A DNA stretch of 30,000 nucleotides from Leptospira interrogans (GTDB taxonomy: Bacteria > Spirochaetota > Leptospiria > Leptospirales > Leptospiraceae), in NCBI RefSeq assembly GCF_900156205.1, contig NZ_FTNA01000036.1:1-30000 (forward strand), in the 5' to 3' direction. Below, one piece after another: positions 1-7,486 of this stretch. The first letter of the stretch is position 1; the number at the start of each line of letters is the position of its first letter. The notes below the pieces were generated by a model. That model was given only the letters and a program-made list of their open reading frames with translations. It had not been told where the DNA came from and made no database searches. A program made the translations under genes and the position numbers.

Positions 1-1
1 T

Positions 2-976
2 AAACTTTCTTATTTGAAAAAGGATACAACCTATAACCCGACTTCTCTATTTATCGTTGATAGAAATTTATTAAATTGGGTCCGTTACACAGCAAGTAAT
101 CTTGGAAAGACAGATCAGTATTGTCCAGCTGGTAAGAAAGAAAATCATAATATAACAATAAAAAGGAATTTACCACCGGGCTTTCAATTAACCGAGGAAT
201 GGATTAGAAGACTTTATGATATAACAAATTCAACTTTATCTGCAGGTGAGGTACAGATACACGGTATATGCGGAGTTTGTTTACTTCATACCTTCCAGAT
301 GTTGGCAGAACTTCAGGAGTATCATTCTCACGGACCAATTCAGGGTGGAGGTTACTTCTTCGACACAGCTCCTAATAGAGATCCTTTTGACTCGTTTAGA
401 CAACGTTATCCGGAATTGGACGCGTTGTTAGTAAATGTACCTAACGTATATGGTTCTGCCGGTAGCACAACTAGACTACTAACATTAGCATCCGCTCGGA
501 TTATGTTACCTCAATACAACTGGATCCTCTCTCGTGAATTTACCACTCGATCTGAAATTTTATCTCATATAAGATCACTTATAGGTTCTCCCGCCGGAAG
601 TGTTTGGTTGGCGTTAATGTTGCGATATAGTCCATATGCAAGAACTCTAATATGGCATGCCGTTCCAATTCTTAGAACCTCTCAAGGGTTAGTAGTAATT
701 CCAACGAATTGGTCTGGGCTGCCATTGAATGTCTATAGGCTCTATTTAACTCCCACCACGGATCCGTTCCAGGTAATCAGTAATCTAGAAATACCAAGTA
801 GACCCCTACTGAGACTTATCACAATACGATTAGATCGGATTTACAATAATATTTTTGATTTCATGATCTCTAATAGGGATTGTAGTGGAGAAGGAGAAGA
901 TAGAAGAGGTACAGGACGATATCCAATCAGTACATTAGTAAATCAGTGCTCGGGAGGTAGATGCACATTGATGTAA
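2..976 (+). CDS. C-terminal part of a PF07598 (DUF1561)-type virulence-modifying protein, 5' end outside window
   Basis: The reading frame is open to the left edge (in frame from base 2), so the gene very likely starts outside the window; the first in-window start, TTG at 14, has no ribosome binding site. The visible ~324 residues resemble, from memory of the family, the C-terminal half of the Leptospira PF07598 paralogues, which are about 640 residues with a signal peptide, two ricin-type lectin domains and a C-terminal toxin domain. Numbered from the TTG, clear landmarks are WVRYTAS (22-28), YCPAG (36-40), NLPPGFQLTEEWIRRLYDI (52-70), GICGVCLLHTFQMLAELQEY (84-103), GGGYFFDTAPNRDPF (111-125), WHAVPI (214-219) and PTNW (230-233). 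C89, H215 and N232 are spaced like a papain-type triad. The protein ends in a Cys-rich tail, CSGGRCTLM. Family assignment rests on pattern memory, not a search. No gene follows in the same direction for 5 kb. Confidence 0.65.
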   Translation, partial: KLSYLKKDTTYNPTSLFIVDRNLLNWVRYTASNLGKTDQYCPAGKKENHNITIKRNLPPGFQLTEEWIRRLYDITNSTLSAGEVQIHGICGVCLLHTFQMLAELQEYHSHGPIQGGGYFFDTAPNRDPFDSFRQRYPELDALLVNVPNVYGSAGSTTRLLTLASARIMLPQYNWILSREFTTRSEILSHIRSLIGSPAGSVWLALMLRYSPYARTLIWHAVPILRTSQGLVVIPTNWSGLPLNVYRLYLTPTTDPFQVISNLEIPSRPLLRLITIRLDRIYNNIFDFMISNRDCSGEGEDRRGTGRYPISTLVNQCSGGRCTLM

Positions 977-1309
977 GTCAGTGATCGAAGACGCTTCCTG
1001 GATGTAACCACAGAAAAAACCGTAGATGGAAAGTTCACAAATACAAAATCAGCGTCAACTTTATGAAGAATAGTCAAGGATCTTATTCTATTACTGTTGC
1101 AATATCGGTATTATCAAACAAAAAAGAGGATTTAATTTTACATCTGATAAAGAAGTAAATCCTAATGAATAAATTAAGTCCTTTTTAGAAGTCTCCGAAT
1201 AAACCTTACTCATCACAATACAAAAGTAAATATCTAAAATGCCGATTTGCCTCCAATAACTTTCGAAACGATTCGTATTTAATTTCAATTTTTCTAAAGT
1301 AACGTGAGT

Positions 1310-1396
1310 TCAACGTAAAAAAATCTTGGTGAATAAAAAACTCAGACGTTGCTCCCTAAACTCAGCAAAACGCTCTTTATCATCACCAACCCCACA
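1310..1396 (-). pseudogene. Decayed coding-repeat remnant (CGVGDDKERFAEF...)
   Basis: Minus-strand translation gives CGVGDDKERFAEFREQRLSF and then LFTKIFLR, ended by a stop at 1312-1310; an upstream stop closes the frame a few codons earlier and there is no start. I recall this peptide string recurring in many short hypothetical proteins of L. interrogans, which suggests a dispersed decayed coding repeat rather than a gene. A perfect GAACTCACGTTA motif lies immediately downstream on the same strand. Confidence 0.35.
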
Positions 1397-1801
1397 AATA
1401 ATTGGATCTCAAGATCTATCGTCGGAATTACGACAAAATCTTCTGTAAAACTTAGTTCCCACAACGCGATCCGTAGAGAGCCGTTGTGTTGAGTTTTCCC
1501 TATTTTTGGGTGGGGGAGGTTTTCTTTATCAGAAAAACATACTTTTTGCAAGTAAAAAGACTCATTCTTGTCGGAACACTTGAAAAATGTGCCTTTTTAA
1601 GCCCAGAACGGCGATCCATAGAAAGCCCGTTCTGCTTTAGTTCATTTTGATTCTAAAATCCTATTCAACTTGTGGGGTTGGGTGATGGCTCTTTATGGAT
1701 CACGTTTTAGGTTTAAATAAAAATTGCTTTCATGTTGTTATACCGAACTCACATTAAAATAAAGTCCGTTTAAAAGCTATAATTTGCCTAAACGACGGTT
1801 C

Positions 1802-1857
1802 TGTGGGAACTACCACAAACCTGAGATTTTACAGATAAATTTTAAAATTGTAGGAAC
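1802..1857 (+). repeat. 56-bp dispersed repeat, copy 1
   Basis: These 56 bases start with TGTGGGAACTACCACA and end with TTGTAGGAAC. They match 24935-24990 with a single substitution (T at 1842 against C at 24975). Both copies are intergenic and more than 23 kb apart. Confidence 0.9.
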
Positions 1858-1881
1858 TCTTACATTAATTGATTTATATTT

Positions 1882-2127
1882 AAAACTTGTCTCAAAGTCT
1901 GTTGAGCATCCATAAAAGCGAAATACTAAGCTTTTTGAACTGCCCTTAAGAAATAAAAGATGAAGATTTCACAAAAATGTGGGAACTACTACAAAAATTT
2001 AACGAAATTAGAACTGCTCGAAAGTTCGCAAATTGCTAAATGAGACTTAATTTGTAGGAACTAGTGTACTTTATTAAAAATTTCTAAAGAATGATCGCAT
2101 AAAATTCTTTGAGGTTTTGGGATAAAA
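1882..2127 (+). repeat. Dispersed repeat with inverted ends (AACTTGTCTCAAA...), long copy
   Basis: The left end reads AACTTGTCTCAAA. The right end, GGTTTTGGGATAAAA, is a degraded form of the inverse GGTTTTGAGACAA seen in the other copies. The core from 1978 to about 2120 aligns with 5565-5709 and 22421-22575, sharing the blocks CTCGAAAG, CAAATTGC, AATTTGTA and ATTTCTAAAGA in the same order. There is no open frame, so it looks like a non-autonomous element or the decayed ends of one. Confidence 0.7.
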
Positions 2128-2202
2128 TCTTATTATAATTTCTAAAAAACAGTACCGCAAATTTTTACTACAAAATCTGTTATTGTAACTTTTTATTTCT
2201 AA

Positions 2203-2302
2203 TAGAGTTTAAAAAAAACATAGTGGAGATTAACAAAACTATTTCGATCAACCGTTTCTATACAACGGGAACCGATGGAGAATTGATTTTTTAACAACTC
2301 TC
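2203..2302 (+). repeat. MITE-like element, copy A (degraded ends)
   Basis: This is a ~100 bp unit starting TAGAGTT and ending TTAACAACTCTC. The internal part matches the intact copy at 4933-5035: TAGTGGAGATTAACAAAACT, then a segment with ACAACGGGAACCGATGGAGAATT. Both terminal repeats have accumulated changes. Confidence 0.75.
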
Positions 2303-2535
2303 ATGATTTTTTGGATTCACAGAACCTTTCTATAAAACCTAAAAATAAAGGTTTCACCCAAAACCATATAACAAAACAATAAACACTTTTACTCAAACAG
2401 AACGTTGGGATAAAAATTTATTTAATAAAGGTTTTATTCTTTTGCTACAAAAATGTATAAAAAATAATACTTTAAATTTTTGAAAAAAAGACTTTTACAA
2501 AAAAATATAATATTCAAAAAATATAAATTAAAAAC

Positions 2536-3366
2536 TCATTTTCTTTTTTCAAAAAACTGACCTAAAAAGATACAAATGAACCAAGAATAATTAAGAAAAA
2601 AAAGTCCAGACAGCCCATACATTCCGGCTCGAACGAGTTTCTTTTCTGGATCTGCGATCGGCCTAAAAATTGTAGGATATTCCGAAACTGTAAGTTTATA
2701 GATTCTTCCCGCGTCCTGAACAGAAAGTTTGTAATAAGGATATAAAGAATGATGTTTTAAATTTTCACCCCAAAAAAAGACAGAACTTCCCCAATTACAA
2801 GTCGGAAGTTCCATTTTTTCACAAGCGACCCAAACATGAACTGGATCACCCTTTTTCCAAGTTGACGAAACTAATGGAGCAACATGAAAGTAAATCGTCT
2901 TAGTAAGCTGTGGCTCCGCCTTTGACTTGCTAATGGCAGATCTAGAAGAGATATAGTCTGGAAGAATTTTTACTTCTCTAAACACTAAAATTCGATTTTT
3001 TCCAAACTCACCGCCTTGTGAAAGATCCATGTTTTTTCCTACAGGAATTCCTAAAAAAAATCCTATAGTATGACTGATATAAAGAGAAGAAACCCCCGCC
3101 GACAGAAGACTTAAAAATAATGCAATGTAGAGAAGGTTACCAAATTTTGTGCTGAGACGGATGACTAAAAAAAGCAAAGGAAGAAATAAAAATAAAAGCC
3201 AAATAATCGTAAAAAAAACAGAACCATACATTCCAAGAGGTATGAATACAAGCGCCATTCCATTTACAAGACCAAACCCAATCAACAATAACTGCCAGGT
3301 TAAATTTTGCGGAGATGGTTCCGGTGGAAAAGGACGATCTCCAATTTTTACGAGAGCAAAAATCAT
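2536..3366 (-). CDS. Unrecognised membrane protein, four predicted membrane segments
   Basis: 276 residues that I do not recognise. The N-terminal third has three hydrophobic segments (about residues 24-46, 47-68 and 76-98). A soluble region of about 140 residues follows (about 105-245), containing a WKKGDPVHVWVACEKM stretch and two cysteines that could pair in CEKMELPTC. A last membrane segment (about 250-268) precedes a short basic tail, FFEKRK. The layout, with a soluble domain between membrane helices, loosely recalls DUF3592-type proteins, but I see no diagnostic motif. The ATG at 3366 lies 3 bases after the stop of the upstream gene, so the two are co-transcribed and probably translationally coupled. 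No convincing terminator follows, only A/T-rich DNA. Confidence 0.75.
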   Translation of the reverse strand: MIFALVKIGDRPFPPEPSPQNLTWQLLLIGFGLVNGMALVFIPLGMYGSVFFTIIWLLFLFLPLLFLVIRLSTKFGNLLYIALFLSLLSAGVSSLYISHTIGFFLGIPVGKNMDLSQGGEFGKNRILVFREVKILPDYISSRSAISKSKAEPQLTKTIYFHVAPLVSSTWKKGDPVHVWVACEKMELPTCNWGSSVFFWGENLKHHSLYPYYKLSVQDAGRIYKLTVSEYPTIFRPIADPEKKLVRAGMYGLSGLFFLNYSWFICIFLGQFFEKRK

Positions 3367-3369
3367 GAT

Positions 3370-4548
3370 TCATTCGACGATAAGTTTTTGATTCAATTGC
3401 AACCAGATTTGACGAATTTGATCCGTCTGCGCTTCCGGCCCTGAGACGGAAAACAAAAGTCCACGATTTTCTCTTAAATAATATTTTTCTAAAATAATCA
3501 TAGGAACCTTTCTTCCATCTCTGTGAAAAATTTCAAAACGAGTCGTATAAGAATCATCTTCCTTTTTTCTTCTAAAATTTGTCTCTCGAATTGTTCTAGG
3601 ATTGATTCCACGTTTGAGATCCCAAAGTTGAAAATAATTTTTAGAAGTATAAATCGCCGCAACCGGATGATAAGAAAGTCCTATCGTAAATAGAATTCTA
3701 TCTGGTCTGTAGTTAAGAAATTTTTCGGCTTGGGAACGATATATTTTTTCCCATTCTTCTTCACTTTTATTTTCTATTTTTTTCGTTTTGGCAGAAGTCT
3801 GAGTTTTGTTTTCTGCCAATTCATCATCTCCAATCGATTGATAAAATCTTCGAACCTTCCAAACATGATCCCCTTCGGTTCCACCCTCTGGAGTTTGCAA
3901 TTCGGGGAAAAAATGTTTCCAATTGTTTGTAGTTTCTAAAGAAAATCGAAACTGGTCGCTTTCAATTTTTAGAATATTCTTTTTTACGCAACCATACGGA
4001 TCCGTAAGACTATCCACGTCCATTTTTTTGTGAGCCATGTGTTTGATTAGCCGACTCAATTCTTCCGTCGCGGTCTTGTATCCCTCTGGCACAAGTTTTC
4101 CAAATTGAAATCGATAACAAAGTCCGACTCCTTTTAATAAACGAATGGCAGAATACGGTTCACCGAGTTCTGCCATTACTTTTGCCTCGCTTATATGAAC
4201 GTCCAATTCGGAAACATCTGGAAACACTTCCCTAAAATCCCGATCCACCAAAAACTCTACTCTTCCGTCCTTGTAAAACTTATAGTTTCTTCCGTATAAA
4301 TCAGTTTTCCAAACAAAGTGGGCATTAGGTCGAAAGTATTTCATTACTTTGTTATAGATTATAGCTTCTTCTTTTTCTTGATCTTCATACCAATTATCTC
4401 GAAGTAAAGGATCAGAAACTATAGTTTGTGTTTGGGCCAAAAGTTGATTGAAATAAGTTTCCGTTTGCATTTGTGCCAATATCGGTAGAAAAAAAAGCAA
4501 AAGAGTTAATATGCTTAAAAAACTGAATATTCTAATTTTTTGATACAA
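3370..4548 (-). CDS. Unrecognised exported protein, first gene of a two-gene operon
   Basis: 392 residues. A TTG start at 4548 is chosen because a GGTGG ribosome binding site lies about 8 bases upstream and it places a classical signal peptide at the N-terminus (hydrophobic about residues 7-24, then AQMQTE). The mature part is rich in charged and aromatic residues. It has an acidic/lysine-rich stretch near 245-268 (NKTQTSAKTKKIENKSEEEW) and the pattern RFEIFHRDGRKVPMIILEKYY near 340, followed by GLLFSVSGPEAQTDQIRQIW, which looks like a small alpha/beta domain handling residual signal or stress. I cannot name a family. The gene ends 3 bases before the start of a polytopic membrane protein, so the two products probably act together at the inner membrane/periplasm interface. 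Confidence 0.75.
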   Translation of the reverse strand: MYQKIRIFSFLSILTLLLFFLPILAQMQTETYFNQLLAQTQTIVSDPLLRDNWYEDQEKEEAIIYNKVMKYFRPNAHFVWKTDLYGRNYKFYKDGRVEFLVDRDFREVFPDVSELDVHISEAKVMAELGEPYSAIRLLKGVGLCYRFQFGKLVPEGYKTATEELSRLIKHMAHKKMDVDSLTDPYGCVKKNILKIESDQFRFSLETTNNWKHFFPELQTPEGGTEGDHVWKVRRFYQSIGDDELAENKTQTSAKTKKIENKSEEEWEKIYRSQAEKFLNYRPDRILFTIGLSYHPVAAIYTSKNYFQLWDLKRGINPRTIRETNFRRKKEDDSYTTRFEIFHRDGRKVPMIILEKYYLRENRGLLFSVSGPEAQTDQIRQIWLQLNQKLIVE

Positions 4549-4932
4549 CTGTATCCACCATCTATATTTGAATCTAAAATTTATATTATGAAAAAAGAAT
4601 CACATTCTCCAGAAAAAGTCCATTCACTATAAAAATCCTAGAATTAAATCCAATTTATTAGTTATGAAACCTGCCCTTAGTAGTCCGAGTATAATATTTT
4701 ACGCTGACATACAGTTTTTATAGGTTGTAAAATACAAAAAGCGATTTTTTTCGATTACACTTTTTCATTTTAGGAGTATTTAAAAGTATACTATCATTTT
4801 TAAATCGTTTGAACATGATACATTAAAATTTTGCCACTTAAAACTATATAATAGAACACCCAATATCTCACATTCAAACAGTTCTTTATGATGAACATTT
4901 TCAACATTCAATTTTATAGGGATTAATAATAT

Positions 4933-5035
4933 TAGAGTTGTTGAAAAATTCTATAGTGGAGTTTAACAAAACTACTTCAATCGACAGTTTCCATACAACG
5001 GAAATCGATGGCGAATTAATTTTTCAACAACTCTA
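4933..5035 (+). mobile_element. MITE-like element, copy B (intact)
   Basis: A perfect 17-base terminal inverted repeat (AGAGTTGTTGAAAAATT at 4934-4950, its complement at 5018-5034) flanks a 67-base centre without coding capacity. TA occurs at both ends (4933-4934 and 5034-5035), consistent with insertion at and duplication of a TA target. That is the behaviour of IS630/Tc1 elements and of some IS5-family groups. Other copies at 2203, 5454, 16163 and 22705 share the centre, so this is a dispersed family and not a chance hairpin. Confidence 0.85.
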
Positions 5036-5051
5036 TTTTAAAAGAACCAAC

Positions 5052-5145
5052 CTCTATTCAATGAATTTTTAATCCAATTGATGTCCGTAAAACAGTAGTT
5101 TCATACCTAAATTTGATTGGACATCATTCTTTTTAGATTGAATAG
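5052..5145. repeat. Imperfect inverted repeat, possible second MITE-like unit or hairpin
   Basis: The left arm starts CTCTATTCAATGAATTTTTA and contains CCAATTGATGTCC; the right arm contains GGACATCA and ends ATTGAATAGAG. The outer 10-11 bases and an inner 8-base block are complementary, so the transcript could fold into a long imperfect hairpin. No second copy was seen in the window. Confidence 0.45.
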
Positions 5146-5453
5146 AGATCTCTATTTTATAAAATGAATTTCCTACTTCCTTTAAGAACTCAAGTTAAAA
5201 TATGCACAAACAAATAGTTACATCAAAATATAGCTATATACTATTTAGAGTAAATTAACGACAAGATAATATCTAGATTGATGGAAAGATATAACCTTCA
5301 ATATCTTATCTATCCTACAAGCAAGCAAATCAATTATTTTAATGAATATAAAAGATAAATAAAGAGGTGATCTGATTCATTTGAGACAATAAACTTTTAA
5401 AATAAATTTAGATAATCTGAAATTATGAAAAAATTGATAACAGTCAAAATGAA

Positions 5454-5545
5454 TAGAGTTGTTGAAAAATTTCATAGTGGCGATTAACAAAACTGCTTCA
5501 ATTGCCGATTTACATAAAATAGAAACAGATAGAGAATTAATTTAG
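5454..5545 (+). repeat. MITE-like element, copy C (right end lost)
   Basis: It begins TAGAGTTGTTGAAAAATTT with the TA flank and follows the family centre (ATAGTGGCGATTAACAAAAC, then GATAGAGAATTAATTT). It lacks the closing TTTTTCAACAACTCTA. Homology stops exactly where the AACTTGTC repeat starts, which suggests a nested insertion or a recombination between repeats. Confidence 0.75.
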
Positions 5546-5709
5546 AACTTGTCCCCAAACCGTCCACTACTACGAAAATTTAACGACATTAAAACAGCTC
5601 GAAAGTTTGCAAATTGCTAAATGCACCTAATTTGTAAGAACTACTACATTTTATTAAAGATTTCTAAAGAGTTATCGCGTAAAATTCTTTAAGGTTTTGA
5701 GACAAACTC
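5546..5709 (+). repeat. Dispersed repeat with inverted ends (AACTTGTC...), short copy
   Basis: It starts AACTTGTCCCCAAAC and ends GGTTTTGAGACAAACT, which are roughly inverted to each other. The core aligns with 1978-2120 and 22421-22575. It lacks about 80 bases of the left part present in the copy at 1882. Confidence 0.7.
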
Positions 5710-6046
5710 TTTGTAAAGCTAATCGTTTTTATTATATTCTATTTTTTGCATGCATTTTTTATTCGTTCTATTTTTTCATTCCTCTATTTTTTTAGTTTTT
5801 ACGAAGTTCAAGTATCACTCACTTACTCTCTACATTTTAAAGCCCTTTCTACATTCTTTATCTTCATGAAATCGTTGTTTTGCGATTGTCATTCAAAAAA
5901 AATTATTTTATAAAAGTTCTCTACACCCAAATAGTTAAAACATATTTTTTTAATATATAGCGTATATTTCACATTTTTAACACGTTTATTATTTTATTTG
6001 TTGAATTATGACTTATATTATCAAAATTTCGAATTCAGGAAAAAAA

Positions 6047-7114
6047 ATGAAACAAATTCTTTCAATTACACTATTCATGTTCTTGGTCGGGTGTGTCACA
6101 GAAAACCAAGAATCCGAAAAATCTTCTTCAGTTCTTTCAGGAGTTTTTAATCAACAACTATTAAAACTTACGCTTGATCATGAAAAAAATTCATCCTCTA
6201 TCACCGTATATAACGTTAGTTACTTTGTCGATTCAGTGGGAGGAATGGATTCTTATCCGGGGACGTCAAACCAACCCTTCAAAACAATCACCAAAGCGTT
6301 ATCATTAGTTAAAGCTGGAGATTCCATCTTTGTCGCACCCGGAACCTATGATGCTGCTTCCGGAGAACGTTTTCCACTTATTGTACCTGACGAAGTCCAA
6401 CTCATTGGAGACGAATTAGGTAAAGGTATGGTTGGCGGCGAACAATCTACAGGGTATCACGGTTCGGGATCTTTTCCTAGAGTAGGACCTACTTTGATCT
6501 CTGGATTCCCCACATCCACTAATGATGTTCGTTTTAATACGATAACAGGTAAAAGCCTAACAATCATTGCAGGATTCCAAATTAAGAATACATATTCCAA
6601 TCCTATGGAAGGTCCCCTTAAGGGTGTGGCAGTATTTTTACAAGATGCTGGAACAACGATTCGGAACAATACAATTTCTGCCCTCGGAATTAACTTAAAC
6701 ATCCATAATCTCGTTCAAGGCGGAGGAGGTCATATCATTACTGGAAATAAAATTACTTCTGCCATAAGAGGAATCGATGGTCCTGGATCCGTGGAAGGAG
6801 TACCTAGCAGAATAGAGAACAACATCATTTCTCAAAACCTAATTGGAGTGTTGACTAACGCAGATGGATTGGATTTTGGAGGAGGGAGTGCCGGAAGCGT
6901 GGGAAACAATATTCTTTCCTGCAATTCAAATTGCGATTTACATATTGGAAGTAATCAGCCAGGGAAAACCTTATATGCTATGAATAACAAATGGGATCAC
7001 TCCCCTCCCACGGTATCGGATTTACAACCAAATGTGGATATTATAAACAGCAACTATAGTGTTACCATTCTTCGTACAAATGGATATACAATTGCAACGG
7101 GAGCGTGTCAGTAA
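6047..7114 (+). CDS. DUF1565-type parallel beta-helix lipoprotein
   Basis: 355 residues from the ATG at 6047, chosen over the upstream ATG at 6008 because AGGA sits 6 bases before it and it yields a clean lipoprotein signal: MKQILSITLFMFLVGC, with the lipidated Cys at 16. After a Ser-rich linker comes the DUF1565 signature (YFVDSVGGMDSYPGTSNQPF, then KTITKALSLVKAGDSIFVAPGTY), typical of right-handed beta-helix proteins that bind or cleave polysaccharides. The C-terminal half has repeated NNxI/GNxI rungs (IRNNTISA, ITGNKITSA, IENNIISQ, GNNILSC). Two cysteines in SCNSNC may form a surface disulphide. The expected location is the outer membrane or cell surface. No catalytic residues can be assigned, so it may be a binding rather than an enzymatic protein. 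It is a single-gene unit with its own terminator. Confidence 0.85.
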   Translation: MKQILSITLFMFLVGCVTENQESEKSSSVLSGVFNQQLLKLTLDHEKNSSSITVYNVSYFVDSVGGMDSYPGTSNQPFKTITKALSLVKAGDSIFVAPGTYDAASGERFPLIVPDEVQLIGDELGKGMVGGEQSTGYHGSGSFPRVGPTLISGFPTSTNDVRFNTITGKSLTIIAGFQIKNTYSNPMEGPLKGVAVFLQDAGTTIRNNTISALGINLNIHNLVQGGGGHIITGNKITSAIRGIDGPGSVEGVPSRIENNIISQNLIGVLTNADGLDFGGGSAGSVGNNILSCNSNCDLHIGSNQPGKTLYAMNNKWDHSPPTVSDLQPNVDIINSNYSVTILRTNGYTIATGACQ

Positions 7115-7120
7115 AAAAAT

Positions 7121-7156
7121 TTCCCCTTTTTTGTTTTTCAAAAAGGGGGATTTTCA
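7121..7156 (+). terminator. Rho-independent terminator of the beta-helix lipoprotein gene
   Basis: CCCCTTTTTT pairs with AAAAAGGGGG around a short T-rich loop (7122-7150), followed by TTTT. It starts 7 bases after the stop codon. Confidence 0.85.
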
Positions 7157-7486
7157 AAAAAGTTTTTTATATCTTCGTTTCATAAAACACGAGTTTAACG
7201 ATAACAGTTAATTGATAAAGAAGTGAAATCGTTGATTGCACAAAAAAAGAAAATTCATTTTAAAGTAGAATCTTCCGATAAAAATGAAATTCATAAAGAA
7301 AGAAAAAATTCGAATTCACTTTCTAAAGTTTAAAACTGCCAACCTAAATGTTAAACGACTTGTCTATAAAATCGTAATCCTATCACGAAGAATCAGGAAA
7401 CTACTACATTCTATAAACCTAATTTTAATCTGATTCCTAAAGTTAGTCTATTCATTGGCAAGTTTATGGAATGTAAAAAAGTATCT
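7157..7486. other. Gap between convergent genes, nothing identified
   Basis: A/T-rich 330 bases between two convergent genes. One weak variant of the repeat motif (GGAAACTACTACATT near 7396) is present. No open frame, RNA or clear terminator for the minus-strand amidase was found. Confidence 0.5.

Larger units (their letters stand above)
977..2535. other. Repeat-rich gap without an intact gene
   Basis: No open frame here looks like a real gene; the two short minus-strand frames (1091-1288 and 1342-1551) lack ribosome binding sites and family features. The stretch holds the 16-base motif TGTGGGAACTACCACA at 1802-1817 and a variant at 1978-1993. It also has a perfect reverse-strand GAACTCACGTTA at 1300-1311, an inverted-repeat-ended unit at 1882-2127, a MITE-like copy at 2203-2302, and a decayed coding remnant on the minus strand at 1310-1396. 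The last 130 bases are extremely A/T-rich. Confidence 0.7.
4549..6046. other. Repeat-rich gap without an intact gene
   Basis: About 1.5 kb with no plausible gene on either strand. It contains an intact MITE-like copy at 4933-5035, an imperfect inverted repeat at 5052-5145, and a truncated MITE-like copy at 5454-5545. The truncated copy abuts a copy of the AACTTGTC repeat (5546-5709). The stretch 5710-6000 is A/T-rich and must hold the promoter of the gene at 6047, but I could not pick a convincing -35/-10 pair. Confidence 0.7.

Noticed and set aside
1091..1551. Two short minus-strand open frames (65 and 69 codons)
   Set aside because: No ribosome binding site, no family features, and they overlap repeat motifs and the CGVGDDKERF remnant in another frame.
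3137..3391. Open frames on both strands across the start of the membrane protein gene
   Set aside because: They are out-of-frame shadows of the 2536-3366 gene, which has coherent membrane segments and operon spacing.
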